NCBI GenBank assembly: GCA_963750395.1
Contig: CAVVQM010000007.1
Span: 558,001 to 622,000 of the forward strand
Source of the DNA: JADJPO01 sp963750395
GTDB lineage: Bacteria; Actinomycetota; Actinomycetes; Actinomycetales; Kineosporiaceae
DNA length: 64,000 bases
Direction: 5' to 3'
The stretch's first letter is position 1. The number at the start of each line of letters is the position of its first letter. The notes below the pieces were generated by a model, which ran no database searches, was not told the origin of the DNA, and was given only the letters and a program-made list of their open reading frames with translations. Positions 34,539 to 43,155 of the stretch are shown here, in pieces. The translations under genes were made by a program, and so were the position numbers.

Positions 34539-35618
34539 ATGACCTCCCTCGTCGCGGCCCCCGCAGACTCATGCGCCGAGTCGGCTCCGCAGGCTGGTCG
34601 TCTGATGGGCGTTCTGCGCAGCGCCGCCGTCCTGCTCCTGGCGGTTGTGCTGGCCTGGTGGCTGATCCCGGCGGCGGCGGCGACGCCCTGGAGTGGCATC
34701 GCCGTGCTGCTGTTGTCCGTGACGACGCTGAAGGTCGCCGGCCTGGTGATCCTCTGGGCAGTGGGCCTCTTCCTGCACTCCTATGTGCTCACCAGCTCGC
34801 TGCCGGGCCTGAGCCATCGCCGCGCCCTGACCCTGAATCTCACCGGTTCGGCCGTGTCGAACCTGCTGCCCGCCGGCGGGGCGGCGGGTGTGGCCACCAA
34901 CCTGGTGATGATGCGCCGTTGGGCGGTCCCGCTGACATCGTTCACGGCCTTCACCGTGGTGAGCAACGTCTGGGACGTGGCCGCCAAGCTGCTGTTGCCG
35001 GCGGTCGCCGTCGCCCTCGTCCTGGCAGGGGGCGCCGTCCTGCCGCCCCTTCTGCTCGGTGGCGCCGCGGTCGCCGTCCTTGCTCTGGTCACCGCGCTCG
35101 CCACGATCTGGGCCGTGGCACGGCGACCGGTGTCGGACCCACCCCCACCCCCGCTGGCCACAGCACTCGAGCAGCACGATGCCCGGCCGAGGCACCTCGT
35201 GCTCAGCTGGCTCGACCGGGCCGTCGGCGCGACACGTGGGGCCTGGCCGTTGGCCTTGAGAACGGCCGGTGCGCGCTGGCCCCAGCTGACCGCCGGCATG
35301 GTCGGCTACCTCGCCGCTCAGGCGGCGCTGCTGTGGGCATGCTTCGCGGCCCTGGGCTCTCCGGTCGCCATCACCGTCGTCGTCGCGGCGTTCGCCGTCG
35401 AGCGGCTGACCACGCTGGTGCCGATCACACCCTCAGGGGTCGGGCTTGCCGAGGCCGGCGCCGTGTCGGTCCTGGTCGCGCTGGGATGCGCACCCGCCGT
35501 CGCCGCGGCCGGCGTCCTGCTGTACCGCCTGTTCACCGTCGTCCTGGAGATCCCGGTCGGCGCCCTGTGGCTGGCTGCCTGGAGCCAGGCCACCACTCGC
35601 CCCAGGAGCACAGCGTGA
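34539..35618 (+). CDS. Lysylphosphatidylglycerol-synthase-type membrane protein (UPF0104), copy 2
   Basis: The 359-residue membrane protein shares long identical stretches with copy 1 at 12001, including GLSHRRALTLNLTGSAVSNL and MMRRW, and the C-terminal ITPSGVGLAEAGAVSVLVAL and GVLLYRLFTVVLEIPVGALW. It has about eight membrane helices and a cytoplasmic loop near residues 180-215. The ATG at 34539 fits a leaderless transcript from the promoter at 34499. The GT4 gene overlaps its stop (GTGA). The role is probably export of a lipid-linked sugar, inferred from the fold and the partner. Confidence 0.87.
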   Translation: MTSLVAAPADSCAESAPQAGRLMGVLRSAAVLLLAVVLAWWLIPAAAATPWSGIAVLLLSVTTLKVAGLVILWAVGLFLHSYVLTSSLPGLSHRRALTLNLTGSAVSNLLPAGGAAGVATNLVMMRRWAVPLTSFTAFTVVSNVWDVAAKLLLPAVAVALVLAGGAVLPPLLLGGAAVAVLALVTALATIWAVARRPVSDPPPPPLATALEQHDARPRHLVLSWLDRAVGATRGAWPLALRTAGARWPQLTAGMVGYLAAQAALLWACFAALGSPVAITVVVAAFAVERLTTLVPITPSGVGLAEAGAVSVLVALGCAPAVAAAGVLLYRLFTVVLEIPVGALWLAAWSQATTRPRSTA

Positions 35619-36787
35619 GAATCCTTCATGTCACCGATACCTTCGCCCCCACCGTCGGCGGCATCGAGGCGCTGGTCGCGGGTTTGGCCGGGGCCCAGGT
35701 GCGGACCGGTCACGACGTCGAGGTGCTGACCCGTACCCCCCAGCCCGGGCGAGACCCGTTGGCGGCCTTCGGGATCAGCCGCGAACCCGCGTCGCTGAGC
35801 GACCTGGTCGAGCGGGCGGACGTCGTGCACGCCCACGTGTCCGCCTACTCACCGCTGGCTCTGCGGGCCGCCGTCCTCGCAGCGGCGACCGGCGTGCCGG
35901 TCGTGGCCAGCGTGCACTCGGTGTGGGGGCGCGCCTGGCCGCTGATCGCCGGGTGGACATGGCTGGAGGGGTCGGCAGGCCTGCCGATCCAGTGGGCCGG
36001 GGTCAGCACGCTCGCCGCCGAGTTCGTCACCAAGGCGGTCCGACCGCAGGCTCCGGTCCTGGTGGTGCCCAACGCCATCGAGACCGGCGCCTGGACGCAG
36101 CGGGACACCGCCGGCCCGGTGGAACCGGTGGAACCGGTCACCGTCGTCAGCACGATGCGCATGGCGACCCGCAAACGTCCGGTCCCGTTGCTGGCCATGC
36201 TGCGCGCGGTGCGGGAGAGCATTCCATCAGACGTGCCCCTGCGCGCCGTCCTGATCGGTGACGGGCCCCTGCTGCCTCGGGTTCGACGCTACGTCGCCCG
36301 GCACGGCATGGACTGGGTGGAGCTGCCGGGGACCCTGACCCCTGAACGGATCCGCGAGATCTACGCCACCGCGGACGTATACGTGGCGCCCGGCGTGATG
36401 GAGTCGTTCGGGCTGGCGGCGCTGGAGGCGCGGACGGCGGGCCTGCCCGTCGTCGCGATGTCCCGCAGCGGCGTTGCGGACCTGCTCACCGACGGCCTCG
36501 ACTCCCGCCTGGTTCCCGACGACGTCGCGATGACAGCGGCTCTGCGCGATCTCGTCATGGACCGCGAAAGGCTCAACACCATGGCACGGCACTGTCACGC
36601 CGTCACTCCCGACGCAGACTGGCACGAGGCGGTCTCGGCGGTGTTCGGCGCCTACGCCTCGGCCTGGACGCTGGCCTCGACCACCGCTGGGCACACCTCT
36701 TCGATGAGCTCTCAACGGAGGTCCAGCCCGCTGAGTCCGCCCCGTTTCGCCGACGGCGAACCCGCGCCGGGGGTGGCGGCGCGTTGA
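35615..36787 (+). CDS. Glycosyltransferase family 4, copy 2
   Basis: The product (390 residues) begins VRILHVTDTFAPTVGGIEAL and keeps the donor-site motifs VSTMRMATRKRPVPLLAMLR, VLIGDGPLLPRVRRYV and APGVMESFGLAALEARTAGL (EX7E). Paralogy with 13029-14147 is evident over the whole length, with an added C-terminal tail of about 35 low-complexity residues. The GTG overlaps the flippase stop. The segment encoding its C-terminus (36389-36682) is partly repeated at 39861-40056. Confidence 0.9.
   Translation: MRILHVTDTFAPTVGGIEALVAGLAGAQVRTGHDVEVLTRTPQPGRDPLAAFGISREPASLSDLVERADVVHAHVSAYSPLALRAAVLAAATGVPVVASVHSVWGRAWPLIAGWTWLEGSAGLPIQWAGVSTLAAEFVTKAVRPQAPVLVVPNAIETGAWTQRDTAGPVEPVEPVTVVSTMRMATRKRPVPLLAMLRAVRESIPSDVPLRAVLIGDGPLLPRVRRYVARHGMDWVELPGTLTPERIREIYATADVYVAPGVMESFGLAALEARTAGLPVVAMSRSGVADLLTDGLDSRLVPDDVAMTAALRDLVMDRERLNTMARHCHAVTPDADWHEAVSAVFGAYASAWTLASTTAGHTSSMSSQRRSSPLSPPRFADGEPAPGVAAR
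36389..36682 (+). repeat. Left copy of a direct repeat flanking the acyltransferase/GT2/P450 cassette
   Basis: This part of the GT4 gene matches 39861-40056 in the same orientation. The match is nearly exact over the first 120 bp (ATGGAGTCG versus ATGAAGTCG being one difference), and resumes for the last 50 bp. The right copy has lost about 90 bp between the two blocks. Confidence 0.8.
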
Positions 36788-36915
36788 TCACGAAGCTCGA
36801 TCACGCTGGAGCATCCCAGTCGTCCTGACACCGATTGGGCGTCTCGGGTGGTGCTCTTCTGCGGGTCGGTCTCGGGGACCGGTCGCCCGTCATCTCGAGG
36901 CGCTACGGTCCACAC

Positions 36916-37626
36916 ATGAGCCTCGCCGGTGTCCGAGGCAGGAACGCGCCGCACGATGTGCCGAGCGGCGGGTTGTTGCTGCTCGGGTTCGATGAGCTGG
37001 TCAAGCGTGGCCTGCGCGGCGTCTGGCGGCGCGGGGAGGCGCCGCCGGGTGGCTTCGTCTGGGCGGCACCGCACCAGAGCTGGTGGGATCCGTTCGTTGC
37101 GGCGGCGGCGCTGAAGGACGCGGGCCGGATCCCGGCGCTGGTCATGGAACAGGACAACCTGGCGGACTTCCGCTTCCTTCGTCGCGTCGGGGTCTTCGGG
37201 ACGGCTGAGCTGCGTCGAGGGCTGGACCACCTGGCTGCCGGCCACGTACTGATCGTCTTCCCCGAGGGCGAGTTGGCGCCGGCCGGGCCACTCCGACCGC
37301 TTGCAGCGGGCGCCGCCTGGTTCGCGCTCCGAGGCGGAGTGCCGTTGGTGGCAGCCGCGGTGCGGGTAGCAGCGCGTGGGCACCAGGCGAGCGAGGCCTA
37401 TGTCGATCTGGCAACGGTCACGTTGCCGGCGGGACGGTCGCGCCGTGACGTGAGCGTCGCCACGGCAGAGCTGTCCCGCGTCCTGGGTGCACGGCTCGCG
37501 ACGATCGACACGGCGATCACGACGACTCACCCACGCGAGCCGCTGCCGGGCTTCGCCGAGGTCGTTCACGGACGGCGCAGCATGGACGAGAGGTTGCAGC
37601 GGTGGGCAGCGTTCTTCGGACGTTGA
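36916..37626 (+). CDS. PlsC-type lysophospholipid/glycolipid acyltransferase
   Basis: The 236-residue protein has the acyltransferase motifs H-x4-D in APHQSWWDPF (H53, D58), a region GVFGTAELRRGL, and FPEGE (115-119), with PLVAAAVRVA after. No clear membrane helix is present, so it is probably peripheral. It transfers an acyl chain to a hydroxyl; the acceptor may be the sugar added by the next enzyme. The ATG at 36916 is chosen because the protein starts here like related ones. Its end overlaps the GT2 gene by 25 bp. Confidence 0.85.
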   Translation: MSLAGVRGRNAPHDVPSGGLLLLGFDELVKRGLRGVWRRGEAPPGGFVWAAPHQSWWDPFVAAAALKDAGRIPALVMEQDNLADFRFLRRVGVFGTAELRRGLDHLAAGHVLIVFPEGELAPAGPLRPLAAGAAWFALRGGVPLVAAAVRVAARGHQASEAYVDLATVTLPAGRSRRDVSVATAELSRVLGARLATIDTAITTTHPREPLPGFAEVVHGRRSMDERLQRWAAFFGR

Positions 37627-38687
37627 GGGCCGGCGTCCTGGCCTTCCACGCGGTCAAGACTGCGTCCCTGGTGGCCAACGCGGCCGCCTTTCCGCGCCTG
37701 CGCAGCGCCCCGCCCACCCCGCTGCCGCGAGTGTCGCTGCTGATACCCGCCCGGGACGAGGCCGGGAACCTGCCGCGCACGCTGCCGACCTGGCTCGGGC
37801 AGCCGGTGGCCGAGATCCTGCTGCTCGACGACGGGTCCTCGGACGGGACGGCCGAGCTCGCGCGGCACCTGGCGGGGCGGAACGACAGGCTGCGTGTCAT
37901 CACCGGTGCGGGGCTGCCCGGAGGCTGGATCGGCAAGGCGTGGGCCTGCCAGCAGCTGGGGAGGGCAGCCAGCGGGGACCTGCTTGTCTTCTGCGACGCC
38001 GACGTCGAGCTGCACCCCGGTGCGGTCGAGTCGATCGTGGCGGCGGCGCGGCAGCAGAATGCCGACATGTTCTCGGTGTTCCCCCGTCAGCTCACCCACA
38101 GCGTCGGGGAGCGCCTGCTCGTCCCGCTGATCGATGACGTGCTGCTGGCGTTCTTGCCCTACCGGCTGCTCAGCATGCCGGTACCCGCTGCTGCCACGGC
38201 CAACGGGCAGCTGATCGCCTTCACGCGCGAGGCGTACGACGCGATCGGCGGCCACGCCGCCGTCCGGACCGCCGTGGTGGAGGACGTGCGGTTGGCCTAC
38301 ACGGCGCGCAAGGCCGGTCTGCGTCTCGGGCTGGCGCTCGGAGCCGGGCTGGTCCGTTCCCGGATGTACGACGGCTACCGCGAGACCATCCGGGGCTTCG
38401 GCAAGTCGCTGCGCGCGGCCCACGGCGGGTCGCGGGCGCTGATGGCAGTGACCGCGACCGGGCACCTGGTCGCTTACACACTGCCCTGGGCATTGGCCGG
38501 ACGTGACCGCGGCTGGGCCGTGGCGGCCGCTGCGGGCCCGGTGCAACGTCTCGTCGTCAACGCATCGACCGGCCGGGGAGCGCCGTGGGAGGCTTTGTTG
38601 GTGCCGGGCACGCCGCTCGCGGCCGTGCCGCTCTACCTCGTCGCGATCCGCCGGCGCCAGTGGTGGAAGGGCAGGGCAGTGCAGTGA
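37602..38687 (+). CDS. Glycosyltransferase family 2, carotenoid-glycosyltransferase-like (CrtQ/CruC type)
   Basis: The GT-A domain has VSLLIPARDEAGNLPRTLPT, EILLLDDGSSDGTAELARHL, GGWIGKAWACQQLGRAASGD and LLVFCDADVELHPGAVESIV (DxD), then MFSVFPRQLTH and VVEDVRLAYTARKAG, with C-terminal membrane helices. The GWxGKxWAC and QLIAFTREAYDAIGGH phrases are those of CrtQ-like carotenoid and related membrane GT2 enzymes. With an acyltransferase before it and a P450 after it, a glycosylated, acylated isoprenoid product is a reasonable inference. No phytoene synthase or desaturase is in the window. Confidence 0.82.
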   Translation: MGSVLRTLRAGVLAFHAVKTASLVANAAAFPRLRSAPPTPLPRVSLLIPARDEAGNLPRTLPTWLGQPVAEILLLDDGSSDGTAELARHLAGRNDRLRVITGAGLPGGWIGKAWACQQLGRAASGDLLVFCDADVELHPGAVESIVAAARQQNADMFSVFPRQLTHSVGERLLVPLIDDVLLAFLPYRLLSMPVPAAATANGQLIAFTREAYDAIGGHAAVRTAVVEDVRLAYTARKAGLRLGLALGAGLVRSRMYDGYRETIRGFGKSLRAAHGGSRALMAVTATGHLVAYTLPWALAGRDRGWAVAAAAGPVQRLVVNASTGRGAPWEALLVPGTPLAAVPLYLVAIRRRQWWKGRAVQ

Positions 38688-39838
38688 CCCGGCCCCTGCA
38701 GACCGGCTCACGACGCTTCCCCTCGCCGCGCGGCCGGCGACTCGCCGGACACCTCGGCCGGTTCGGTATCGAGCCTTTGGCGCTGATCGAGGAGGGCGCC
38801 CGACTTGGCAAGGTGTTCGAGCTGCGGCTCTGGCGCCGTGCCATCGTGGGATACAGCCCCGACTGGAACCGGCTCGTGCTCAAGGACATCGAGACGTTCC
38901 GTAGCCGCGGCAGCCTCAGCGAGCGCACCCGCTACCTCGCCGGAGGCGTTGTCCTGACCGACGCGCCCGAGCATCGGCCTCGCCGGGCGGCCCTCAACCC
39001 GGCCTTCCACGCCCGATCGCTGCACGCGCTGCGCGAGGACCTGCGGGCAGTGGTCGCGGCCCGGGTGCCGACGGGCGACTTCGAGGCATCGGCGTGGGCG
39101 TCCGGCACCGTCCAAGCGATGTTGCAGCGCGCGTTCTTCGGCGCCGGACCCGCGATCGATCCTGCCCTGCTGTCTGGCTTCGTGCACCCGTTGGACCTGC
39201 CGATGCCCGCCCCCCTACTTCCCAGGCCCCTGCTGTTCCGACGGATGACCCGGGCGATGACCAAGGCCGTGGCGACCGCTCCGATGGGCAGCCTTGCCGC
39301 CCATGTGCGGGACTCGGTAGACCGCGCAGCCGAGGAGGTGCGGGTCTCGTTCGCGGCGGGCTATGACACGACCACGCATACCTTGGCCTGGGCGCTGTGG
39401 CACCTCGGGGCGTCACCGCCCTGGGCCGATGTGCAGGTCCTCCCCCAAGTGCTCGACGAGACCCTGCGGATGTACCCGGTCGGATGGCTCGGCAGCCGCG
39501 AGACCACCCGAACCGTGCAGCACGACGGTGTCGAGATCCCCCCGGGCACCCTGGTGTTCTACTCGCCGTGGCTGACCCATCACGACCCCGACCTGTGGCC
39601 CGACCCCCGCCGCTTCGACCCGTCGCGCTTCGCCGCCAGCACCCTGCCGGCATGGGGCTTCATCCCGTTCTCGGCCGGCCAACGCACCTGCCTCGGTGCC
39701 CACCTGGCGCGGCTGATGCTGACCACAGCGCTCGAGCCGTTCTGCGACGGGCGATTGCGCGTTCTCCGCGGCGCACCAGAGGTCCGCACCGGGTTGACCT
39801 TGCTCCAACGAGGCGAGATGTACCTGACCCGTAGATGA
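38684..39838 (+). CDS. Cytochrome P450
   Basis: The 384-residue P450 has the I-helix AGYDTTTHT (about 225), the ExxR pair in DETLRMYP (about 258), a PERF-like RRFDPSRF, and the heme loop FIPFSAGQRTCLGAHLAR with the cysteine near 335. The segment between helices I and K is about 20 residues shorter than usual (ASPPWADVQVLPQVL), so the J region is compressed. The GTG start overlaps the GT2 stop (GTGA). The protein is soluble and needs a ferredoxin; none is nearby. The substrate is likely the isoprenoid handled by its operon mates. Confidence 0.9.
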   Translation: MTRPLQTGSRRFPSPRGRRLAGHLGRFGIEPLALIEEGARLGKVFELRLWRRAIVGYSPDWNRLVLKDIETFRSRGSLSERTRYLAGGVVLTDAPEHRPRRAALNPAFHARSLHALREDLRAVVAARVPTGDFEASAWASGTVQAMLQRAFFGAGPAIDPALLSGFVHPLDLPMPAPLLPRPLLFRRMTRAMTKAVATAPMGSLAAHVRDSVDRAAEEVRVSFAAGYDTTTHTLAWALWHLGASPPWADVQVLPQVLDETLRMYPVGWLGSRETTRTVQHDGVEIPPGTLVFYSPWLTHHDPDLWPDPRRFDPSRFAASTLPAWGFIPFSAGQRTCLGAHLARLMLTTALEPFCDGRLRVLRGAPEVRTGLTLLQRGEMYLTRR

Positions 39839-39860
39839 CGGTCCCTGGCATCGCCGTCCG

Positions 39861-40056
39861 CCCGGCGTGATGAAGTCGTTCGGGCTGGCGGCGCTGGAGG
39901 CGCGGACGGCGGGCCTGCCCGTCGTCGCGAGGTCCCGCAGCGGAGTTGCGGACCTGCTGACGGCCTCGACTCCCGCCCGGTGGCCAAGGATGCCGCGATA
40001 ACGCAGCGGTCTCGGCGGTGTTCGGCGCCTACGCTTCGGCCTGGACGCTGGCCTCC
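39861..40056 (+). pseudogene. Decayed 3' fragment of the GT4 gene (right copy of the direct repeat)
   Basis: The bases encode the GT4 C-terminal region (GVMKSFGLAALEARTAGLPV, then a break, then AVSAVFGAYASAWTLAS) but with internal deletions and changed frames. It fills most of the 300-bp interval 39839-40138 before the multicopper oxidase. It cannot encode a useful protein. Its source is the gene at 35615-36787, so a segment was duplicated and the cassette 36.8-39.8 kb now separates the copies. Confidence 0.85.
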
Positions 40057-40138
40057 GCACGCACTCGAGCTCCAGCCTTCAGCGAAACTACATCGCTTCT
40101 GCATCGGTTACCCCGCCCGGTTCCACGATGGTGAAGCC

Positions 40139-41689
40139 ATGGACACCGTCACCGCGGCCACCGAGGCCGAAGCGTCCCGGCCCGAGCGGCGGGTGAGCCG
40201 TCGAGTCGTGCTCGGCGCGGCGGTGGCCGGTGGGTTGGGCCTGGCCGGGCTCGGTGGCTACGCCGGGTATGCCGCCCGCGACCGCACCAGCCCAGCCGGG
40301 GTCGACCACAAATTGATCGAGCAGGCGGAGGCCGCCCGGGCCCGCAGCGGCGCCGTCCGCGACCTCGCCGTGACCGCCCGGTCCGCCCAGGTCGATCTCG
40401 GCGGCCCCGTGGTGACCGCGTTGACCTATGACGGCACGCTTCCGGGCCCGGTCCTGCGGGCCACCGCCGGGGACCTGCTCCGGGTGGCCATCACCAACCG
40501 CCTCGACCAACCGAGCAGCGTGCACTGGCACGGCCTGGCCATCCGCAACGACGCCGACGGCGTGCCCGGGGTGACCGGGCCCCCGATCGAGGCCGGCGCC
40601 TCCACCACGATCCAGTTCGTGGTGCCGGACCCGGGCACCTACTGGTTCCACCCCCACACCGGCCTGCAACTGGACTGGGGCCTGTCCGCGCCGCTGATCG
40701 TGGACGACCCCGCCGACCCCGGCCGCTACGACCACGAACTCATCGTCGTCCTCGACGACTGGAGCCCCGGCCTGGGCTCCACCCCCGAACAGCTCCTGGC
40801 CGACCTCCGCGCCTACGGCGCCACCATGGGCGGCATGGGCGGGATGGGCGGGATGGACCACGGCTCGATGGGCGGGATGGGCGGCATGGGCGGCATGTCC
40901 GACGCCGGGGACGTCGCCTACCCCGCCTACCTGGCCAACGGCCGCCTGCCCGAGGCGGCGACCAGCCTGGACGCCAAGCCGGGCCAGCGGATTCGGCTGC
41001 GAATCATCAACGCCGCCGCGGACACCACCTTCGACGTGGCCGTGGGCGGACACCGGATGACCGTGACCCACTCCGACGGGTTCCCCGTCCACCCCGTCGA
41101 CGTGGACGCCGTCCGCGTCTCGATGGGTGAGCGCTACGACGCCACCCTCACCGCAGGCGACGGAGTGTTCCCGGTGGTGGCCGTTCCCCTCGCCAAGAGC
41201 GGCACCGCGGCCCGGGTCCTGATCCGTACCGCAGCCGGCGCCGTCCCACCGGCCGACCTGGTCCCCACGGAGATGAGCGGTCGCCGGCTCGAGCTCACCG
41301 ATCTGATCGCCGCGGACTCGGTGCGCCTACCCGACCGCTCCCCCGACACCGTCCAGGACGTCGTGCTCGGCGGGGACATGACGGCCTACCGGTGGACCAT
41401 CAACGGACGAACCTACGATCAGACCCGTCCACTGACCGTCCGGCACGGCCAGTCGACCCGGCTCCGGCTCCTCAACCGGACCATGATGCTGCACCCGGTC
41501 CATCTGCACGGACACACCTTCGCCGTCCGCAACGGCGGCGGCGTCCGCAAGGACACCGTGCTGGTCCCGGCCATGACCCGCATCGACGTCGACGTCCTCG
41601 CCGACAACCCCGGCCCTTGGATGCTGCACTGCCACAACATCTTCCACATGGAAGCCGGCATGATGACCCGCCTCGACTACACGACCTGA
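40139..41689 (+). CDS. Tat-exported multicopper oxidase with a Met/Gly-rich insert
   Basis: A twin-arginine signal (ERRVSRRVVLGAAVAGGLGL) precedes three cupredoxin domains. Copper ligands are in SVHWHGLAIRND (about 127-138), YWFHPHTG, HPVHLHGHTF and HCHNIFHMEAGM (about 496). An insert of about 26 residues after residue 230 is made of repeated MGGMGG with MDHGSMGG, similar in position to the Met-rich copper-binding region of CueO. It oxidises Cu(I) or organic substrates outside the cytoplasm. The ATG at 40139 has GGTGAAG just upstream. No copper chaperone or exporter is adjacent. Confidence 0.92.
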   Translation: MDTVTAATEAEASRPERRVSRRVVLGAAVAGGLGLAGLGGYAGYAARDRTSPAGVDHKLIEQAEAARARSGAVRDLAVTARSAQVDLGGPVVTALTYDGTLPGPVLRATAGDLLRVAITNRLDQPSSVHWHGLAIRNDADGVPGVTGPPIEAGASTTIQFVVPDPGTYWFHPHTGLQLDWGLSAPLIVDDPADPGRYDHELIVVLDDWSPGLGSTPEQLLADLRAYGATMGGMGGMGGMDHGSMGGMGGMGGMSDAGDVAYPAYLANGRLPEAATSLDAKPGQRIRLRIINAAADTTFDVAVGGHRMTVTHSDGFPVHPVDVDAVRVSMGERYDATLTAGDGVFPVVAVPLAKSGTAARVLIRTAAGAVPPADLVPTEMSGRRLELTDLIAADSVRLPDRSPDTVQDVVLGGDMTAYRWTINGRTYDQTRPLTVRHGQSTRLRLLNRTMMLHPVHLHGHTFAVRNGGGVRKDTVLVPAMTRIDVDVLADNPGPWMLHCHNIFHMEAGMMTRLDYTT

Positions 41690-41781
41690 CACCGCCCCAG
41701 GAGTCGACGGACCGCTCGACGCACAGGTGATTCAAAGCTCCTCCTCACGCTCCGCCCAACCGGTCCGGCGAGTCTTCGATC

Positions 41782-43155
41782 ATGACAACGACACGGAGCG
41801 CTCCCCGCAGCGCCATCGACCCCCGACCGGAGGGTGGCGGCCTCGTCGCTGCCGCGGGCCCCGTCCTCGACCTCGTGATCCCGGTCTACAACGAGGCCGC
41901 CGGTCTCGAGGCATCGGTCCGGGCCGTCCACGCCTACCTGAGCGACGAGCTGCCTTTCTCGTGGCGGGTGACGATCGCCGACAACGCCTCGACGGACGGC
42001 ACCCTTGCCGTGGCCGAGCGTCTCGCCGCCGAGCTGCCGCAGGTGAGGGTCGCCCACCTCGACGCGAAGGGTCGCGGCCGTGCCCTCAACACGGTCTGGT
42101 CCACCTCGAACGCCCAGGTGCTCGCCTACTGCGACGTCGACCTGTCGACGGACCTCTCGGCGCTCCTGCCGCTGGTCGCCCCGCTGGTCTCCGGGCACTC
42201 CCACGTCGCCATCGGCACGCGTCTCGCACGCTCCTCCCGGGTGGTCCGCGGGCCCAAGCGTGAGTTCATCTCGCGCTCCTACAACCTCATCCTCCGGACC
42301 TCGCTGGCAGCCCGCTTCTCCGACGCCCAGTGCGGGTTCAAGGCGATCCGGGCCGACGTCGCGCGTGAGCTGCTCCCGCTCGTCCAGGACACCGGGTGGT
42401 TCTTCGACACCGAACTGCTGGTGCTCGCCGAGCGGGCTGGGCTGCGCATCCACGAGGTCCCCGTCGACTGGGTCGACGACCCGGACTCGCGTGTGGATGT
42501 CGTCGCCACGGCGCTGGAGGACCTCAAGGGTGTCGTCCGGGTCGGCCGCGAGCTGGTGAGCGGCGCGCTGCCGCTGCGTGAGATCGGCGAGCACCTACCG
42601 TTGGTCGGGGACTCGCAGACGCGTGTGGTGCAGGGCGTCGTCGAGCCGGCCGATGCACGGGCGCAGACGGCCCTGCTGCACCAGCTCGTGCGGTTCGCCG
42701 TGGTGGGCGTCGCCTCGACCCTGGCCTACGCGATGATCTTCCTGCTGCTGCGCGACCCGATGGGCGCGCAGGCCGCGAACGTCAGTGCGCTGCTGCTCAC
42801 CGCGATCGCCAACACGGCGGCCAACCGACGCCTCACGTTCGGGTTCCGCGGGTCGACGAACGCCGCCCGACACCAGGGCCAGGGGCTGCTCGTGTTCTTC
42901 TTCGCGTGGGGGCTGACCTCCGCCGCCCTCGCCCTTCTCGCCGCCGTCGCGCCGACGGCACCGCACTCCATCGAGCTCGCCGCCCTCGTGGTCGCCAACC
43001 TCGCTGCGACCGTCCTGCGGTTCGTCCTGTTGCGGCAGTGGGTGTTCCGACCGCGCGTAGCGGCCGGCGTGCCCGATCCGGCCGGCGTCCGCGCCGAGAC
43101 CACCCTGACCAGCGCCCGCGCAGGCGCCGGCCTCACCGAAGGAACCCTGCGATGA
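41782..43155 (+). CDS. GT2 polyprenyl-phosphate sugar synthase fused to a GtrA domain
   Basis: Residues of about 28-260 form a dolichol-phosphate glycosyltransferase: LDLVIPVYNEAAGLEASVRA, VTIADNASTDGTLAVAERLA, AKGRGRALNTVW, LAYCDVDLSTDLSALLPLVA (DxD), and FSDAQCGFKAIRADVARELL. Residues of about 310-430 are a GtrA membrane domain with four helices (VRFAVVGVASTLAYAMIFLL; TANRRLTFGFRG; FFFAWGLTSAALALLAAVAP; LVLLRQWVFRP-like end). It makes and probably flips polyprenyl-phosphate sugar for the mannosyltransferase gene it overlaps (ATGA). Confidence 0.92.
   Translation: MTTTRSAPRSAIDPRPEGGGLVAAAGPVLDLVIPVYNEAAGLEASVRAVHAYLSDELPFSWRVTIADNASTDGTLAVAERLAAELPQVRVAHLDAKGRGRALNTVWSTSNAQVLAYCDVDLSTDLSALLPLVAPLVSGHSHVAIGTRLARSSRVVRGPKREFISRSYNLILRTSLAARFSDAQCGFKAIRADVARELLPLVQDTGWFFDTELLVLAERAGLRIHEVPVDWVDDPDSRVDVVATALEDLKGVVRVGRELVSGALPLREIGEHLPLVGDSQTRVVQGVVEPADARAQTALLHQLVRFAVVGVASTLAYAMIFLLLRDPMGAQAANVSALLLTAIANTAANRRLTFGFRGSTNAARHQGQGLLVFFFAWGLTSAALALLAAVAPTAPHSIELAALVVANLAATVLRFVLLRQWVFRPRVAAGVPDPAGVRAETTLTSARAGAGLTEGTLR

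Noticed and set aside
36835..36915. Earlier start for the acyltransferase
   Set aside because: The extra residues are low-complexity and lack a ribosome-binding site; the ATG at 36916 gives a normal N-terminus.
40828..40900. Short tandem repeats GGCATGGGCGG/GGGATGGGCGG
   Set aside because: They encode the Met/Gly-rich insert of the multicopper oxidase and are explained by that protein feature, not by a separate DNA repeat.
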